Shown here: one piece after another, positions 24,220 to 33,234 of the stretch
How positions within the stretch are numbered: position 1 is the stretch's first letter
How the letters are laid out: each line of letters begins with the position of its first letter
Assembly (NCBI GenBank): GCA_937873665.1
Contig: CALMYW010000105.1
Location: forward strand, 1-64,000
DNA length: 64,000 bases
Reading direction: 5' to 3'
DNA from: an uncultured Sphingorhabdus sp.
GTDB lineage: Bacteria; Pseudomonadota; Alphaproteobacteria; Sphingomonadales; Sphingomonadaceae
The notes under the pieces: model-generated
The model's input: only the letters and a program-made list of their open reading frames with translations
The model's database searches: none
What the model was told of the DNA's origin: nothing
Translations under genes and position numbers: made by a program

Positions 24220-24734
24220 CGCGAAAAGTCGACAAACCAGCGACGACCGGCCCCGCAAGGGCCGGTCTGGTCGCTGTGATTGTCGGTATTCAGGCAATCG
24301 CCGCGATCTTTTTCATCGCCGATGCCATAGGCGATCTGGCGGCAGGCGAAATGGACTTTCACATATTGGTCGAAGCGCTGATCGCCTTTGCCTTGCTGGC
24401 AGGCGTCGGCATTGGCGCGCTGATGGCACGCCGCCTTTTGGCCGAGGCGCAGGAACGCGAACGCATATTGGCGATCGCCTCGGGCGCGCTCACCGAGCAT
24501 ATTCAGATGCGCTTTCGCGACTGGAAGCTGACCGATGCCGAAGCTGAAGTGGCGCTATTCGCCATCAAGGGCTGCGATGCCGCCGAGATCGCCCGGCTGC
24601 GTGGTGCGGCCCAAGGAACCGTGCGGGCCCAGCTAAGCCATGTTTACGCCAAGTCGGGCGTCGCTACCCAGGCCGAATTGGTCAGTCTGTTTATCGATGA
24701 CCTGCTGCAGGTGGACTTGCGAAACCCGAACTAA
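24216..24734 (+). CDS. Membrane-tethered LuxR-type HTH regulator
   Basis: A 172-residue protein that starts inside the stop codon of the cytochrome gene. Two membrane spans (about residues 17-40 and 50-72) are followed by a short coiled helix (AEAQERERILAIASGALTEHI) and a C-terminal LuxR/GerE helix-turn-helix (WKLTDAEAEVALFAIKGCDAAEIARLRGAAQGTVRAQLSHVYAKSGVATQAELVSLFIDDLL). There is no receiver or autoinducer domain. The layout suggests a regulator held at the inner membrane that reads a membrane-borne state, for which the coupled b561 protein is the obvious candidate. Its stop TAA shares two bases with the stop of the convergent ldcA. Confidence 0.85.
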   Translation: MTRKVDKPATTGPARAGLVAVIVGIQAIAAIFFIADAIGDLAAGEMDFHILVEALIAFALLAGVGIGALMARRLLAEAQERERILAIASGALTEHIQMRFRDWKLTDAEAEVALFAIKGCDAAEIARLRGAAQGTVRAQLSHVYAKSGVATQAELVSLFIDDLLQVDLRNPN

Positions 24735-25552
24735 CCGATAGCGCCGAACGGTACGACCTTATTCGCGCTGTCATGCCCGATATCCGCTTCGCCCAGATAG
24801 CTGATACCGAAACGCTTACACCAGCGCCGCGCAATTTCCTCGGCCGTCTCGCCAAATGGGCGGTCATTCTCTGGTACATCGCTGACGCGGCCGAGGCGCA
24901 AGCCTGCAAGGCCGACCCCCTTCAAATGCTCTCCGACATGGAAAAAAGCGCGGTCGAAGGCATAGAGATATTCGCTGACTTCCTCGACCATCAAAACATG
25001 ATCCTTAAGATCGGGCATCAGAGGTGTGCCGACGAGCATGGCGAGCGTCATCAGGTTGAAAGCCGCATATTTATGGCCTTTAAATATGTTTGATTCGAGA
25101 GACTTGGCATCACCTTTTACCAACCAGTCCAATGCTCGTTGAACAGCCTGATCGCCACCCTCCCGACGGATATCGGTCGGCATCGGGCCGTGGACAGGCC
25201 AGCCGATACCTGCCTTATACAACGCCGCCAGCAGGTTGCCCTGATCGCTATAGCCAAGATAGCTTTTCGCTCGGGCCGGAGCCTTGAGCCGTTTCACTGC
25301 ATCTTCGGCAATCCGGCAAGCGCCGTAGCCGCCGCGCACAAACCAGACGGCATCAAATGCAGGGTCGTTGGCCAGGCGTACAAACGCTTCCAGCCGCTGC
25401 TTGTCGGTTCCTGCGAAATGACCATTTTCGACGAAGCATTGCTCATCAAAGACCAGTTTGGCTTCGGGATGGCTTTGTGCGGACAATGCAACCACCCGCT
25501 CGGCATCCTCGCGGGTGAAGGGAGTCGAAGGCGCACAAATGCCGATCCTCAT
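24731..25552 (-). CDS. ldcA: LD-carboxypeptidase (peptidase family S66)
   Basis: A 273-residue protein. The nucleophile serine is in YLGYSDQGNLLAAL near residue 107, preceded by WFVRGGYGACRI, and the later MVEEVSEYLYAFDRAFFHV and GEADIGHDSANKVVPFGA hold the Glu and His of the Ser-Glu-His triad. S66 enzymes remove the terminal D-Ala from murein tetrapeptides in the cytoplasm. The divergent gene 55 bases away encodes a MurC/Mpl-like ligase, which would re-use the tripeptide formed, so the pair makes a peptidoglycan-recycling unit. Confidence 0.9.
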   Translation of the reverse strand: MRIGICAPSTPFTREDAERVVALSAQSHPEAKLVFDEQCFVENGHFAGTDKQRLEAFVRLANDPAFDAVWFVRGGYGACRIAEDAVKRLKAPARAKSYLGYSDQGNLLAALYKAGIGWPVHGPMPTDIRREGGDQAVQRALDWLVKGDAKSLESNIFKGHKYAAFNLMTLAMLVGTPLMPDLKDHVLMVEEVSEYLYAFDRAFFHVGEHLKGVGLAGLRLGRVSDVPENDRPFGETAEEIARRWCKRFGISYLGEADIGHDSANKVVPFGAIG

Positions 25553-25607
25553 AACCCCTCTCCTTTAAGCGATTGCCAAAATTGCCCTCGCGCAATAGCG
25601 GGGCTGG

Positions 25608-27011
25608 ATGTCAAAAAACAAATCCTATTTCTTTTGCGGTATTGGCGGCTCGGGTATGTTGCCGCTGGCCAATATCGTCCGCGATGGTGGAGCAAAGGTC
25701 GCTGGTTCAGATCGCGCGCTCGACCAGGGGCGCCTCGCACCGAAGTTCGAATGGCTGCAGAGCCTGGGTATCGACATTTTTCCGCAAGATGGCAGCGGGC
25801 TGACCAGTGGCGGCCAAATACTGATCGCATCTGCCGCAGTCGAGGACAGCGTGCCCGATGTCGCTAAGGCCAAGGAACTGGGTTGCACGCGCATGACACG
25901 TGCCGAACTGCTTGCCCAATTGTTCAATGCTGCTCCGCGCTCGGTCGCGGTTGGCGGCACCAGTGGGAAGTCGACGGTAACCGGCATGATTGGCTGGATA
26001 TTGACCGACGCCGGGATGGATCCGACCATAATGAATGGCGGGGTGATGAAGAATTTCGTCTCGGAAGGCACACCCTTCGCCAGTGCCCGTGTGGGCCATG
26101 GCGGGGTTTTTGTGTCCGAGGTCGACGAAAGCGACGGTTCGATTGCGCTTTTCCGCCCGGAAGTCGCTGTGCTCAACAATATCAGCCTTGACCACAAGTC
26201 GCTCGATGAATTGCGCCAGTTGTTCGGTGATTTCGCCAAAACAGCGAAACGCGCAATCTGGAACGCGGACGATATCGAAACCGTAGCTCTTTTGGCTCCC
26301 ATGGGATTGCAGGACGCGATCAGTTTCGGCTTCACTGACCGGGCAGATGTACGCGCAGTCGATGTTATCGAAATGCCGCTGGGCAGCCGCTTTACACTGA
26401 AAGCCAATGGCCAGAGTTGGCCCGTGACATTGCAGGTTCCAGGACGCCACAATATCGCCAACGCCCTCGCCGCTATTGCTGCCGCGCTGGCGCTTGATGT
26501 GCCGGTCGCGCAGGCGGTCCATGGGGTGGAACGCTTTGCGGGGCTGGCCCGGCGCTTCGACATTGTCGGTATCGCAGGTGGCATCACTGTAATCGATGAT
26601 TTCGGTCATAATCCGGACAAGACGGCAGCGACGCTGGCGACGCTGAAGGCTTTTCCGGGCCGCATTATCGCATTTTTCCAGCCGCACGGCTATGGCCCGA
26701 TCCGGGTGATGGGCAATGAGCTGGCCGGGGTTTTTGCAAAACATCTCAACCGCGATGACTATCTGATCCTGTGCGATCCGGTCTATTTTGGCGGTACGGT
26801 CGACAAGTCGCTTGGCAGCCAGTCGATCACCGACGCCGTCGTCGCGGCGGGCAAGCAGGCAGAATATATTCCGAGCCGCGAAGACTGCGGCAACCGCATC
26901 GTCGAACTGGCGCAACCCGGCGATCGCATCGTCATCATGGGTGCGCGCGACGATACGCTGAGCGGCTTTGCCGCCGATCTGCTGACGCGCCTTGTGAAAG
27001 CCAGTGTTTGA
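25608..27011 (+). CDS. mpl: Mur ligase, Mpl/MurC type (murein peptide recycling)
   Basis: A 467-residue Mur ligase with the N-terminal UDP-sugar domain (FFCGIGGSGMLPLANIVRDGGAKVAGSD), the ATP-binding loop VGGTSGKSTVTGM near 110-122, VSEVDESDGSIALF, LNNISLDHKS, and the C-terminal domain with VIDDFGHNPDKTAATLATLKAF. The P-loop reads GTSGKST instead of the common GTHGKT found in MurC and Mpl. Being divergent from ldcA argues for Mpl, which joins murein tripeptide to UDP-MurNAc, rather than for biosynthetic MurC. The family call is firm; the choice of Mpl is moderate. Confidence 0.8.
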   Translation: MSKNKSYFFCGIGGSGMLPLANIVRDGGAKVAGSDRALDQGRLAPKFEWLQSLGIDIFPQDGSGLTSGGQILIASAAVEDSVPDVAKAKELGCTRMTRAELLAQLFNAAPRSVAVGGTSGKSTVTGMIGWILTDAGMDPTIMNGGVMKNFVSEGTPFASARVGHGGVFVSEVDESDGSIALFRPEVAVLNNISLDHKSLDELRQLFGDFAKTAKRAIWNADDIETVALLAPMGLQDAISFGFTDRADVRAVDVIEMPLGSRFTLKANGQSWPVTLQVPGRHNIANALAAIAAALALDVPVAQAVHGVERFAGLARRFDIVGIAGGITVIDDFGHNPDKTAATLATLKAFPGRIIAFFQPHGYGPIRVMGNELAGVFAKHLNRDDYLILCDPVYFGGTVDKSLGSQSITDAVVAAGKQAEYIPSREDCGNRIVELAQPGDRIVIMGARDDTLSGFAADLLTRLVKASV

Positions 27012-27047
27012 CTTGAACCCGTCATGCCAGTTTGCCATGGGTCGGCG

Positions 27048-28796
27048 ATGAAGAAACTGCTCCTCGCTTTCACTGTCCTCGCTTTGCCCGGCTGCGCCAG
27101 CACCCGCATGGCGAATGAGACGGTCGCGCCGGTTGATATCCGTATCATCGGCATCAACGACTTTCACGGCCATCTCGATCCACCCAAGGCAACGACCGAA
27201 GTTCCCAACGAAGCAGGCGTAAAAGTCCGCATCCCATCCGGCGGCGTCGCCTATCTCGCCTCTGCCATCGACTCGCTGAAGGCGGATGCACCGAACAATG
27301 TCGTGGTGGCTGCAGGCGACCTGATCGGTGCCTCGCCGCTTTCCTCCTCGCTGTTCCTCGACGAGCCCTCGATCATGGCAATGGGCATGGTGGGGCTGGA
27401 GTTTAACGCGGTTGGCAATCATGAATTCGACCGCGGCACCGAAGAATTGCTGCGCATGCAGAGCGGAGGCTGCGAAAAGTTCACGCAATCCGAGCCGTGC
27501 CGAGTCGACAAACCCTTCCCCGGCGCGAAGTTCAAAATGCTGGCTGCGAACACAAAGAGGGCCGATGGCAGCACCCTGTTCCCGCCCTTCGCGCTCAAGA
27601 ATTTCGGCAAGGGCAAGGCGCAGGTGACCGTGGGCTTCATCGGCATGACGCTCGAAGGGACCGCGAACCTGGTTTCTGCCGGACGGATCAAAGGCATCAG
27701 CTTTGCCGATGAGGCAGACACCGCCAATGCCTTGGTCCCGCAACTCAGGAATGCAGGTGCGGATGTCATCGTCGTGTTGGTTCACGAAGGGGTGAACAAC
27801 AGCGGCGATATCAACAATCCCAAATGTGATGGCGTTTCGGGGACTTTGTTTCCGATACTCGACCGGCTGGACCCGGCTGTCGATCTGGTCGTTTCTGGCC
27901 ATACGCATCAGAGCTATGTCTGCGACTATGCCAATATCAACCCGGCCCGCCCGATCCTGCTGACCAGTGCCGGTTCGCGCGGTCAGGTCGTGACCGGTAT
28001 CGATCTGAAGGTCGACCCCCGAACCGGCAAAATCCTATCCAAAACCGCGCGCAATGTGGTGGTGCAAAGCGAGGCCTTCTCCAATGCGCGCGGCGAAGTG
28101 CCTCTGGTCGAAGGCTTCCCTATCTTCGCGCCGCGTGCTGATCTGGCAGCGCTGGCCAGCCGGTATCGGGAAGCGGCGAAGGCAGAGGCCAACCGCGTGG
28201 TCGGAACGCTAGCGGGCGCTGCGACGCGCGACCGCGGCAAGACCGGCGAGAGCGTGCTGGGCAATCTGATCGCAGACGCCCAGCTCTCGGCAACCGCGGG
28301 TGCCGAAAATGGCGGCGCACAGATTGCCTTCATGAACCCCGACGGCATCAGGGCCGATGTTGTGCCGGACGCCGACGGTAACGTCAGCTTCGGAATCGTT
28401 TTCGCAGCGCAACCCTTCGGCAACACGCTGATCACCAAAACGCTGACGGGAAACCAGATTATCGGAATATTGGAGCAACAGCTCAATAATCCGGACTGGT
28501 ACCGCATTCTTTCTCCATCGAGCGGCTTCCGCTTCGGATATGACCTGTCACGTCCCATTGGCCAGCGGGTATTGTTTGCGACGCTGAACGGCGTGTCGCT
28601 TGACGCCAACGCATCATACCGCGTCACTGTCAGCGACTTCCTGTCAAACGGTGGCGATGGCTTTTCGCTGTTCAAGGATGGCACCGATCCGGCAGTGGGG
28701 CCCACCGATCTGGAAGCTTTCATTGCATTCCTGTCGCGTGGCGGAACCACTGCGCTGCCAACGCTCTACCGGGTCGAGAACAAAACCCCGCAATAA
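27048..28796 (+). CDS. 5'-nucleotidase / UshA-like metallophosphatase lipoprotein
   Basis: A 582-residue protein from ATG 27048. The N-terminus is a lipoprotein signal peptide with lipobox ALPGC, so the mature protein is lipid-anchored outside the inner membrane. The calcineurin-like domain has INDFHGHLDP, GDLIGASP, GNHEFDRG and VSGHTHQSYVC metal motifs. The C-terminal 5'-nucleotidase domain has the GNLIADAQLSAT, NPDGIRADV and FLSNGGDGFSLFKDG motifs. It should dephosphorylate nucleotides or related esters such as cyclic nucleotides and UDP-sugars. It follows the Mur ligase gene by about 35 bases in the same direction. Confidence 0.92.
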   Translation: MKKLLLAFTVLALPGCASTRMANETVAPVDIRIIGINDFHGHLDPPKATTEVPNEAGVKVRIPSGGVAYLASAIDSLKADAPNNVVVAAGDLIGASPLSSSLFLDEPSIMAMGMVGLEFNAVGNHEFDRGTEELLRMQSGGCEKFTQSEPCRVDKPFPGAKFKMLAANTKRADGSTLFPPFALKNFGKGKAQVTVGFIGMTLEGTANLVSAGRIKGISFADEADTANALVPQLRNAGADVIVVLVHEGVNNSGDINNPKCDGVSGTLFPILDRLDPAVDLVVSGHTHQSYVCDYANINPARPILLTSAGSRGQVVTGIDLKVDPRTGKILSKTARNVVVQSEAFSNARGEVPLVEGFPIFAPRADLAALASRYREAAKAEANRVVGTLAGAATRDRGKTGESVLGNLIADAQLSATAGAENGGAQIAFMNPDGIRADVVPDADGNVSFGIVFAAQPFGNTLITKTLTGNQIIGILEQQLNNPDWYRILSPSSGFRFGYDLSRPIGQRVLFATLNGVSLDANASYRVTVSDFLSNGGDGFSLFKDGTDPAVGPTDLEAFIAFLSRGGTTALPTLYRVENKTPQ

Positions 28797-28935
28797 TCCG
28801 CCAAAACCCTTGCATTCCCAGCCATTCCGGCGTAGTGGCGCGCCTTCGCCCGGGACTGCCCGGCCGAAATGAAGAAAGCCGGAGGGGCGCTCGCATGGGG
28901 CGACGTCAGCGATCGGTAAGAGAAGGAAGACGCCC

Positions 28936-29370
28936 ATGCCGTTGTACGAGCATGTTTTTTTGGCGCGTCAGGACCTGTCACAAGCACAGGTAGATGCGCT
29001 GGCTGAAAATGCCACCAAGATCGTCGAAGAGAATCAGGGCAAGGTCGTGAAGACCGAAACCTGGGGCCTTCGCAGCCTTGCCTACAAGATCCAGAAGAAC
29101 CGCAAGGCGCATTTCGTGATGCTCGACCTTGACGCTTCGGGCGATGCCATCGCCGAGCTGGAACGCCAGACCCGCATGAACGAAGATGTGATCCGTTACA
29201 TGACCGTCCGCGTGGACGAGCATGAAAAAGGCCCGTCGGTGATGATGCGCAAGCAGGAACGCAGCGACCGTGGTGATCGCGGTGGCTTTGGCGACCGTCC
29301 TGACCGTGGCCCCCGCCCCGACCGTGGTGATCGCGAAGCCCGCGCTCCCCGTGCTCAAGAGGAGATCTGA
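28936..29370 (+). CDS. rpsF: 30S ribosomal protein bS6
   Basis: A 144-residue bS6: [22 protein letters not shown], the RNA- and S18-binding region and the [18 protein letters not shown] strand (here [14 protein letters not shown]). After about residue 100 comes a tail rich in Arg, Asp and Gly with [17 protein letters not shown] repeats, longer than in most bacteria but common in Alphaproteobacteria. It pairs with bS18 in the small subunit, and the bS18 gene follows after three bases. It starts the bS6-bS18-bL9 operon. Confidence 0.98.
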   Translation: MPLYEHVFLARQDLSQAQVDALAENATKIVEENQGKVVKTETWGLRSLAYKIQKNRKAHFVMLDLDASGDAIAELERQTRMNEDVIRYMTVRVDEHEKGPSVMMRKQERSDRGDRGGFGDRPDRGPRPDRGDREARAPRAQEEI

Positions 29371-29373
29371 TCC

Positions 29374-29598
29374 ATGGCACGTCCGTTTTTCCGTCGCCGC
29401 AAGTCCTGCCCCTTTTCGGGCAAGGATGCTCCGCGCATCGACTATAAAGATACCCGCCTGCTTCAGGGTTATATCTCTGAACGTGGTAAGATCGTTCCCA
29501 GCCGCATCACCGCCGTTTCGGCGAAGAAGCAGCGTGAACTCAGCCAAGCCATCAAGCGTGCACGCCATCTTGGCCTCATGCCCTATGTCGTGAAGTAA
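29374..29598 (+). CDS. rpsR: 30S ribosomal protein bS18
   Basis: A 74-residue protein of the normal size, with RRKSCPFSG at the start, [51 protein letters not shown] in the body. It binds 16S rRNA with bS6. Start three bases after rpsF, end 11 bases before rplI. Confidence 0.98.
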   Translation: MARPFFRRRKSCPFSGKDAPRIDYKDTRLLQGYISERGKIVPSRITAVSAKKQRELSQAIKRARHLGLMPYVVK

Positions 29599-29609
29599 GG
29601 AGAAGACCC

Positions 29610-30284
29610 ATGGAAATCATCCTGCTTGAACGCGTGGAAAAGCTGGGCCACATCGGTGATGTCGTCACCGTGAAGGACGGTTACGCCCGTAACTTCCTGC
29701 TTCCCAACAAAAAGGCGCTTCGCGCCAACGAAGCCAACCGCAAGGTTTTCGAAGCCAATCGTGCGAAGATCGAGGCAGACAATGCCAACCGTCGCGGCGA
29801 TGCCGAAAAGCATGCGACCAATGTCGAAGGCAAGCAGATCGTCCTGATCCGCGCGGCTTCGAACACTGGCCAGCTTTATGGCTCGGTTTCGGTCAAGGAC
29901 ATCGTTGACGGCCTGAATGCACAGGACGCGAAGGTTTCGAAGGCGATGATCGTTCTCGAACGCCCGATCAAGACCCTCGGCGTGTTCGACGTCAAGGTCG
30001 TTCTGCACCCCGAAGTTTCGGTGACCGTCACCGTCAACGTTGCGCGTTCGGACGATGAAGCCGAACTGCAGAAGGACGGCGTCAACGTCATCGACCAGAT
30101 GTTCGAAGACGAACAGGCTGAACTCGCAGCCCAGGCCATCGAAATGGCCGAAGCCCGCGAAGCTGCGGCTGACGAAGCCGATGCCGCCGACGCAGCCCGT
30201 ATCGAAAAGCTGAAAGAAGAACAGGCCGCCGCCAAGGCAGCCGAAGGTCTTTCGGCTGACGCAGGCGAAGACGAAGCCAACTAA
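29610..30284 (+). CDS. rplI: 50S ribosomal protein bL9
   Basis: A 224-residue bL9, against about 150 in E. coli. The N-terminal domain is standard (MEIILLERVEKLGHIGDVVTVKDGYARNFLLPNKKALRA), as is the linker helix and C-terminal domain (LYGSVSVKDIVDGL, VVLHPEVSVTVTVNVARS). The last 50 or so residues are an Ala/Glu-rich helix (EMAEAREAAADEADAADAARIEKLKEEQAAAKAAEG) typical of sphingomonads. It is the last gene of the operon and is followed by a strong terminator. Confidence 0.97.
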   Translation: MEIILLERVEKLGHIGDVVTVKDGYARNFLLPNKKALRANEANRKVFEANRAKIEADNANRRGDAEKHATNVEGKQIVLIRAASNTGQLYGSVSVKDIVDGLNAQDAKVSKAMIVLERPIKTLGVFDVKVVLHPEVSVTVTVNVARSDDEAELQKDGVNVIDQMFEDEQAELAAQAIEMAEAREAAADEADAADAARIEKLKEEQAAAKAAEGLSADAGEDEAN

Positions 30285-30310
30285 GCTTCCGTCGCAGACG
30301 CAAACAAAGA

Positions 30311-30342
30311 GCCGCCCCGCCACACGCCGGGCGGCTTTTTTG
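30311..30342 (+). terminator. Rho-independent terminator of rpsF-rpsR-rplI
   Basis: GCCGCCC and GGGCGGC form a 7-bp GC stem around a loop of about 11 bases, followed at once by TTTTTTG. It begins 27 bases after the bL9 stop. Confidence 0.92.
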
Positions 30343-30744
30343 TTGCGCCCAACACAACTTTGGGCGCGGAGCTTAACAACGCATAACCGGAGAAAATTCT
30401 CTTTGCTTACTTAGATTCTAGCCTGCCCGACTATTCAGGAATCCCTAGGCATGCAATTTTGATGGTATTGGAAAAAGAGATGATTGGTGGCCTGTACCGT
30501 CATTGAGTGACCAGCAACTTTCAGCGCCAGGCTCGCAAACCAGTAATACATTGCAAGCGCAAAGCGCTTACGAAAGGCCGCACTAATGTCGGCCGGTCGA
30601 CAAAGACGACATACAGCATCGTCTGAGTTGTAACGCAATGTTGACCGTGACATAGATCACAGCACCACGACCTTAGTATCCACCATTGCCAAGCACAATA
30701 AATCTGGCAAGGTTGCGGATTAGGCTGTTGGGGACAAAAGCAGA
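30343..30744 (+). promoter_or_regulatory. About 400-bp intergenic region with a CRP/FNR-like palindrome
   Basis: No coding frame with a convincing start or family match is seen here, and the base composition is less GC-rich than the flanking genes. The only clear signal is CGTGACATAGATCACA at 30646-30661, that is GTGA-N6-TCAC, which resembles the CRP consensus. It sits about 85 bases before the start of the next gene. Whether a CRP-type protein binds there is inference. Confidence 0.4.
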
Positions 30745-33198
30745 ATGATGAAGCGGTTGACGGTATTGGCAACGGCAATGTTGCTTCCATATGGGGCAAG
30801 CACACAGACTGTTGAGCCAGCCAAGACGGTACTGACGCCGCTTGTAACGTCCGCTCCGCGCCTACCGTTCGATGCCAATAGTCCGCAGACATGGGCCCCA
30901 CTCACCAAATACCCGATTGACAAGCTGCCTCCGGAAATGGCCGATGCTGTTAGGATGTACGAACGCATTGTTGGCCCCGCCAACGCTATGGCCCCCGTAA
31001 GTACTGGTGTTGGTGGACCGCAGTTTGTTATCAACGCGGCCGTTCCGGTAAAAAACAATATCCTCGTGCGCCCCAAAACCTGTCTGCCGGAGAAGCAAAC
31101 GATATCTGCACGCTGGCTTCCGCTGAACCAAAACCCTGAAGAGTCTCCCGAAAGCTATTATGGCGACGGGGTAAACTGCGCACCTGATGGATATGGAATG
31201 CTAACCTATCGCAATGGTACAGTATGGATCGGAGAGGTCGCGGAAGTCTATCACAGTCAGTATATAGAAAAAAATGGATCAGAGAAAGCTTTGAAAAAGA
31301 AACAAAGCTTTATCGCGGTTGTGCCAGTTGGCGTCGGCATTTTGCGAACAAGAGATCGAAAAAAATATGGTGGAGGTTTGATCGTACGATCTGTGTTCAA
31401 ATCGAAGGCTGATGTTACGCAACTGCCGATGCCGCTCCAGCAAGACCCTCAATTGAAGATTTATGCCATACCCAAAACGATCGTTCCGGTCGGGCGACTA
31501 TACGAAACTAATTATGCTGTTGGTCTCGATCATGCTGGAAATGGACAAGGTCAGCTATTTTATGCAGATGGTAACCGCCTAACCGCGCTTTTCAAAAATG
31601 CAGTCGTCGCTCCAAAAGCCATTGGTCGACATTATCTACCGAACGGCGATCAACGTTCTGGCGAGGTCGCGTTCACAGGTCGATCAGGGGTAAAATTGAC
31701 AGGAATTGTTGAAGAAACACTCCGAAATCCAGATCCGATTAGCAAAGTTCCTGCCGGAAAATATCTGTTCTTCCATAGAAGAGGAGAAGACGGGGATTGG
31801 GTGCGAGAGCTGATTAGACCGCTGGGTGAAACATTGTTCGCCGGTGGACCAAAGCCCGCACATTGTTTGGAGCCAAGCTTTCGGCCGGCGGATTGGGTGA
31901 CTTTTTGGCCAATGTGTCGTGACAAGGGAACCAATAAACAAGGGAAATCTGTCCCGGCCTTTTCTGTCTCTTTCTCTCCAAATGGAGAGCAAGCTATTTG
32001 GGAATATTTCGGTGATGGAGCAGGTTCGCAGGACGACCGCGAAAAGTGGCAATTTTTCTGGCAGCAACTGGATTCATCAGGGAAGCTAGTGCGTTCTGTC
32101 GCTGCTAATATGCTAACTACAGCGCCCGTATTCGGACCGGTTGGTTTTGCCCGTGCATCTGATTCAAAGGGAGAGTTTGCTGGAGAGTTTCTGGGGCTAG
32201 TACCTAATGGACCTGGCACATGTCGGCTATGGGAAGAGAAAGGTAGCGAACCATGCTTTTATGCCAATGGTGTACGAACCGATGAAATTCACCTAGCCCG
32301 ACAGGAACTAAAGGCGCTCGAGTTAGAGACTAAACGTGAAAATGAGCGTATCGCGGCAGAACGTGCAGCCGAAAGGCAGCGCATAGAATTGGTACAACAA
32401 AACCACGAAATCAAGCTAGCAGAGGCACGGCGGCAGGCGGAGCAAGCAGAAATTGATGCCGAAAATGCAGAGATCGATGCGCAAAATGCTGCCCAAGGCA
32501 ACCCGATCGCCAATGTTTTTGCAGATTTGAATGACAAATTCAGGGTTGCGGCAGAAGAAAATCGACGCGGCTGGGAAGAGGTTGACGCGATCAACGCCGA
32601 GCAGCGCCGACAGGCTGAGGAACGCGCTGCAGCGGCAAGAGCCGAGCAATCCCGCCAGGCTCAAGTCAATGCCGAGGCATCACAGGCAAGAAACCAGCAA
32701 ATCGCACAAGCGCAGGCACAAAGTGCTGCCGAAGCACAACGACGTCACAAGGAAGTCCGGGCTAGGCTGGAAGCAGCGAAGCAGAAAGCGGCTGCGGACC
32801 GGGCGATTGCATCTCAAGCCTCCGTCAATCAAAGCAATGGCAATGGCACAGCTGGCGGTCAGGCAAGCGCGGCTGCTGTAAATATCATATGGCTGGAAGG
32901 CGTCGTGATATGCCCCGCGAAGGAAGGCTTCATAGGCAGTACAATGTGCCACGGCCCTTTCCAAAATGCGCTTGTGAACCTTACCGTGCCTGCCGAAATT
33001 GCCAGAGCATGCGGCACAAGTCAGCCGGTTCGCAATATGGGGACACTAGCGGGGAACCGCGTTTACGGTTGCGGTTTCGGCATCAATCCGACGCAGGACA
33101 GCTCACCGCATATCGATCAAGCCAATCGTTTTGGTATTAATGTGCCTAACCGGCAAATTTACCGCTGCCCGCAAACCCAGTCGACTATTTGCCGCTAA
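30745..33198 (+). CDS. Exported MORN-like/coiled-coil protein of unknown function
   Basis: An 817-residue protein, start ATG 30745 (or the next codon, 30748), with GGGGAC upstream and a signal peptide-like N-terminus (MKRLTVLATAMLLPYGAST). Residues about 125-165 and 250-310 contain MORN-like strands (GYGMLTYRNGTVWIGEV, GNGQGQLFYADGNRLTALF, RHYLPNGDQRSGEVAF). Residues about 515-690 are a long Ala/Glu/Gln/Arg-rich coiled coil. A C-terminal domain of about 100 residues has six or so Cys (CPAKEG, TMCHGP, RACGTS, YGCGFG, YRCPQ, TICR) that may form disulfides in the periplasm. Codons are more AT-rich than in neighbouring genes, suggesting transfer. The gene is not recognised beyond these features. 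Confidence 0.75.
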   Translation: MMKRLTVLATAMLLPYGASTQTVEPAKTVLTPLVTSAPRLPFDANSPQTWAPLTKYPIDKLPPEMADAVRMYERIVGPANAMAPVSTGVGGPQFVINAAVPVKNNILVRPKTCLPEKQTISARWLPLNQNPEESPESYYGDGVNCAPDGYGMLTYRNGTVWIGEVAEVYHSQYIEKNGSEKALKKKQSFIAVVPVGVGILRTRDRKKYGGGLIVRSVFKSKADVTQLPMPLQQDPQLKIYAIPKTIVPVGRLYETNYAVGLDHAGNGQGQLFYADGNRLTALFKNAVVAPKAIGRHYLPNGDQRSGEVAFTGRSGVKLTGIVEETLRNPDPISKVPAGKYLFFHRRGEDGDWVRELIRPLGETLFAGGPKPAHCLEPSFRPADWVTFWPMCRDKGTNKQGKSVPAFSVSFSPNGEQAIWEYFGDGAGSQDDREKWQFFWQQLDSSGKLVRSVAANMLTTAPVFGPVGFARASDSKGEFAGEFLGLVPNGPGTCRLWEEKGSEPCFYANGVRTDEIHLARQELKALELETKRENERIAAERAAERQRIELVQQNHEIKLAEARRQAEQAEIDAENAEIDAQNAAQGNPIANVFADLNDKFRVAAEENRRGWEEVDAINAEQRRQAEERAAAARAEQSRQAQVNAEASQARNQQIAQAQAQSAAEAQRRHKEVRARLEAAKQKAAADRAIASQASVNQSNGNGTAGGQASAAAVNIIWLEGVVICPAKEGFIGSTMCHGPFQNALVNLTVPAEIARACGTSQPVRNMGTLAGNRVYGCGFGINPTQDSSPHIDQANRFGINVPNRQIYRCPQTQSTICR

Positions 33199-33234
33199 GA
33201 ATGTAAATTCAGGACAGTTCCGCCCCCTCCCCCC

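Noticed and set aside
25707..27908. Long minus-strand frame opposite the Mur ligase and nucleotidase genes
   Set aside because: Antisense to two genes with clear catalytic motifs; composition (His, Arg, Gln-rich) is that of a shadow frame.
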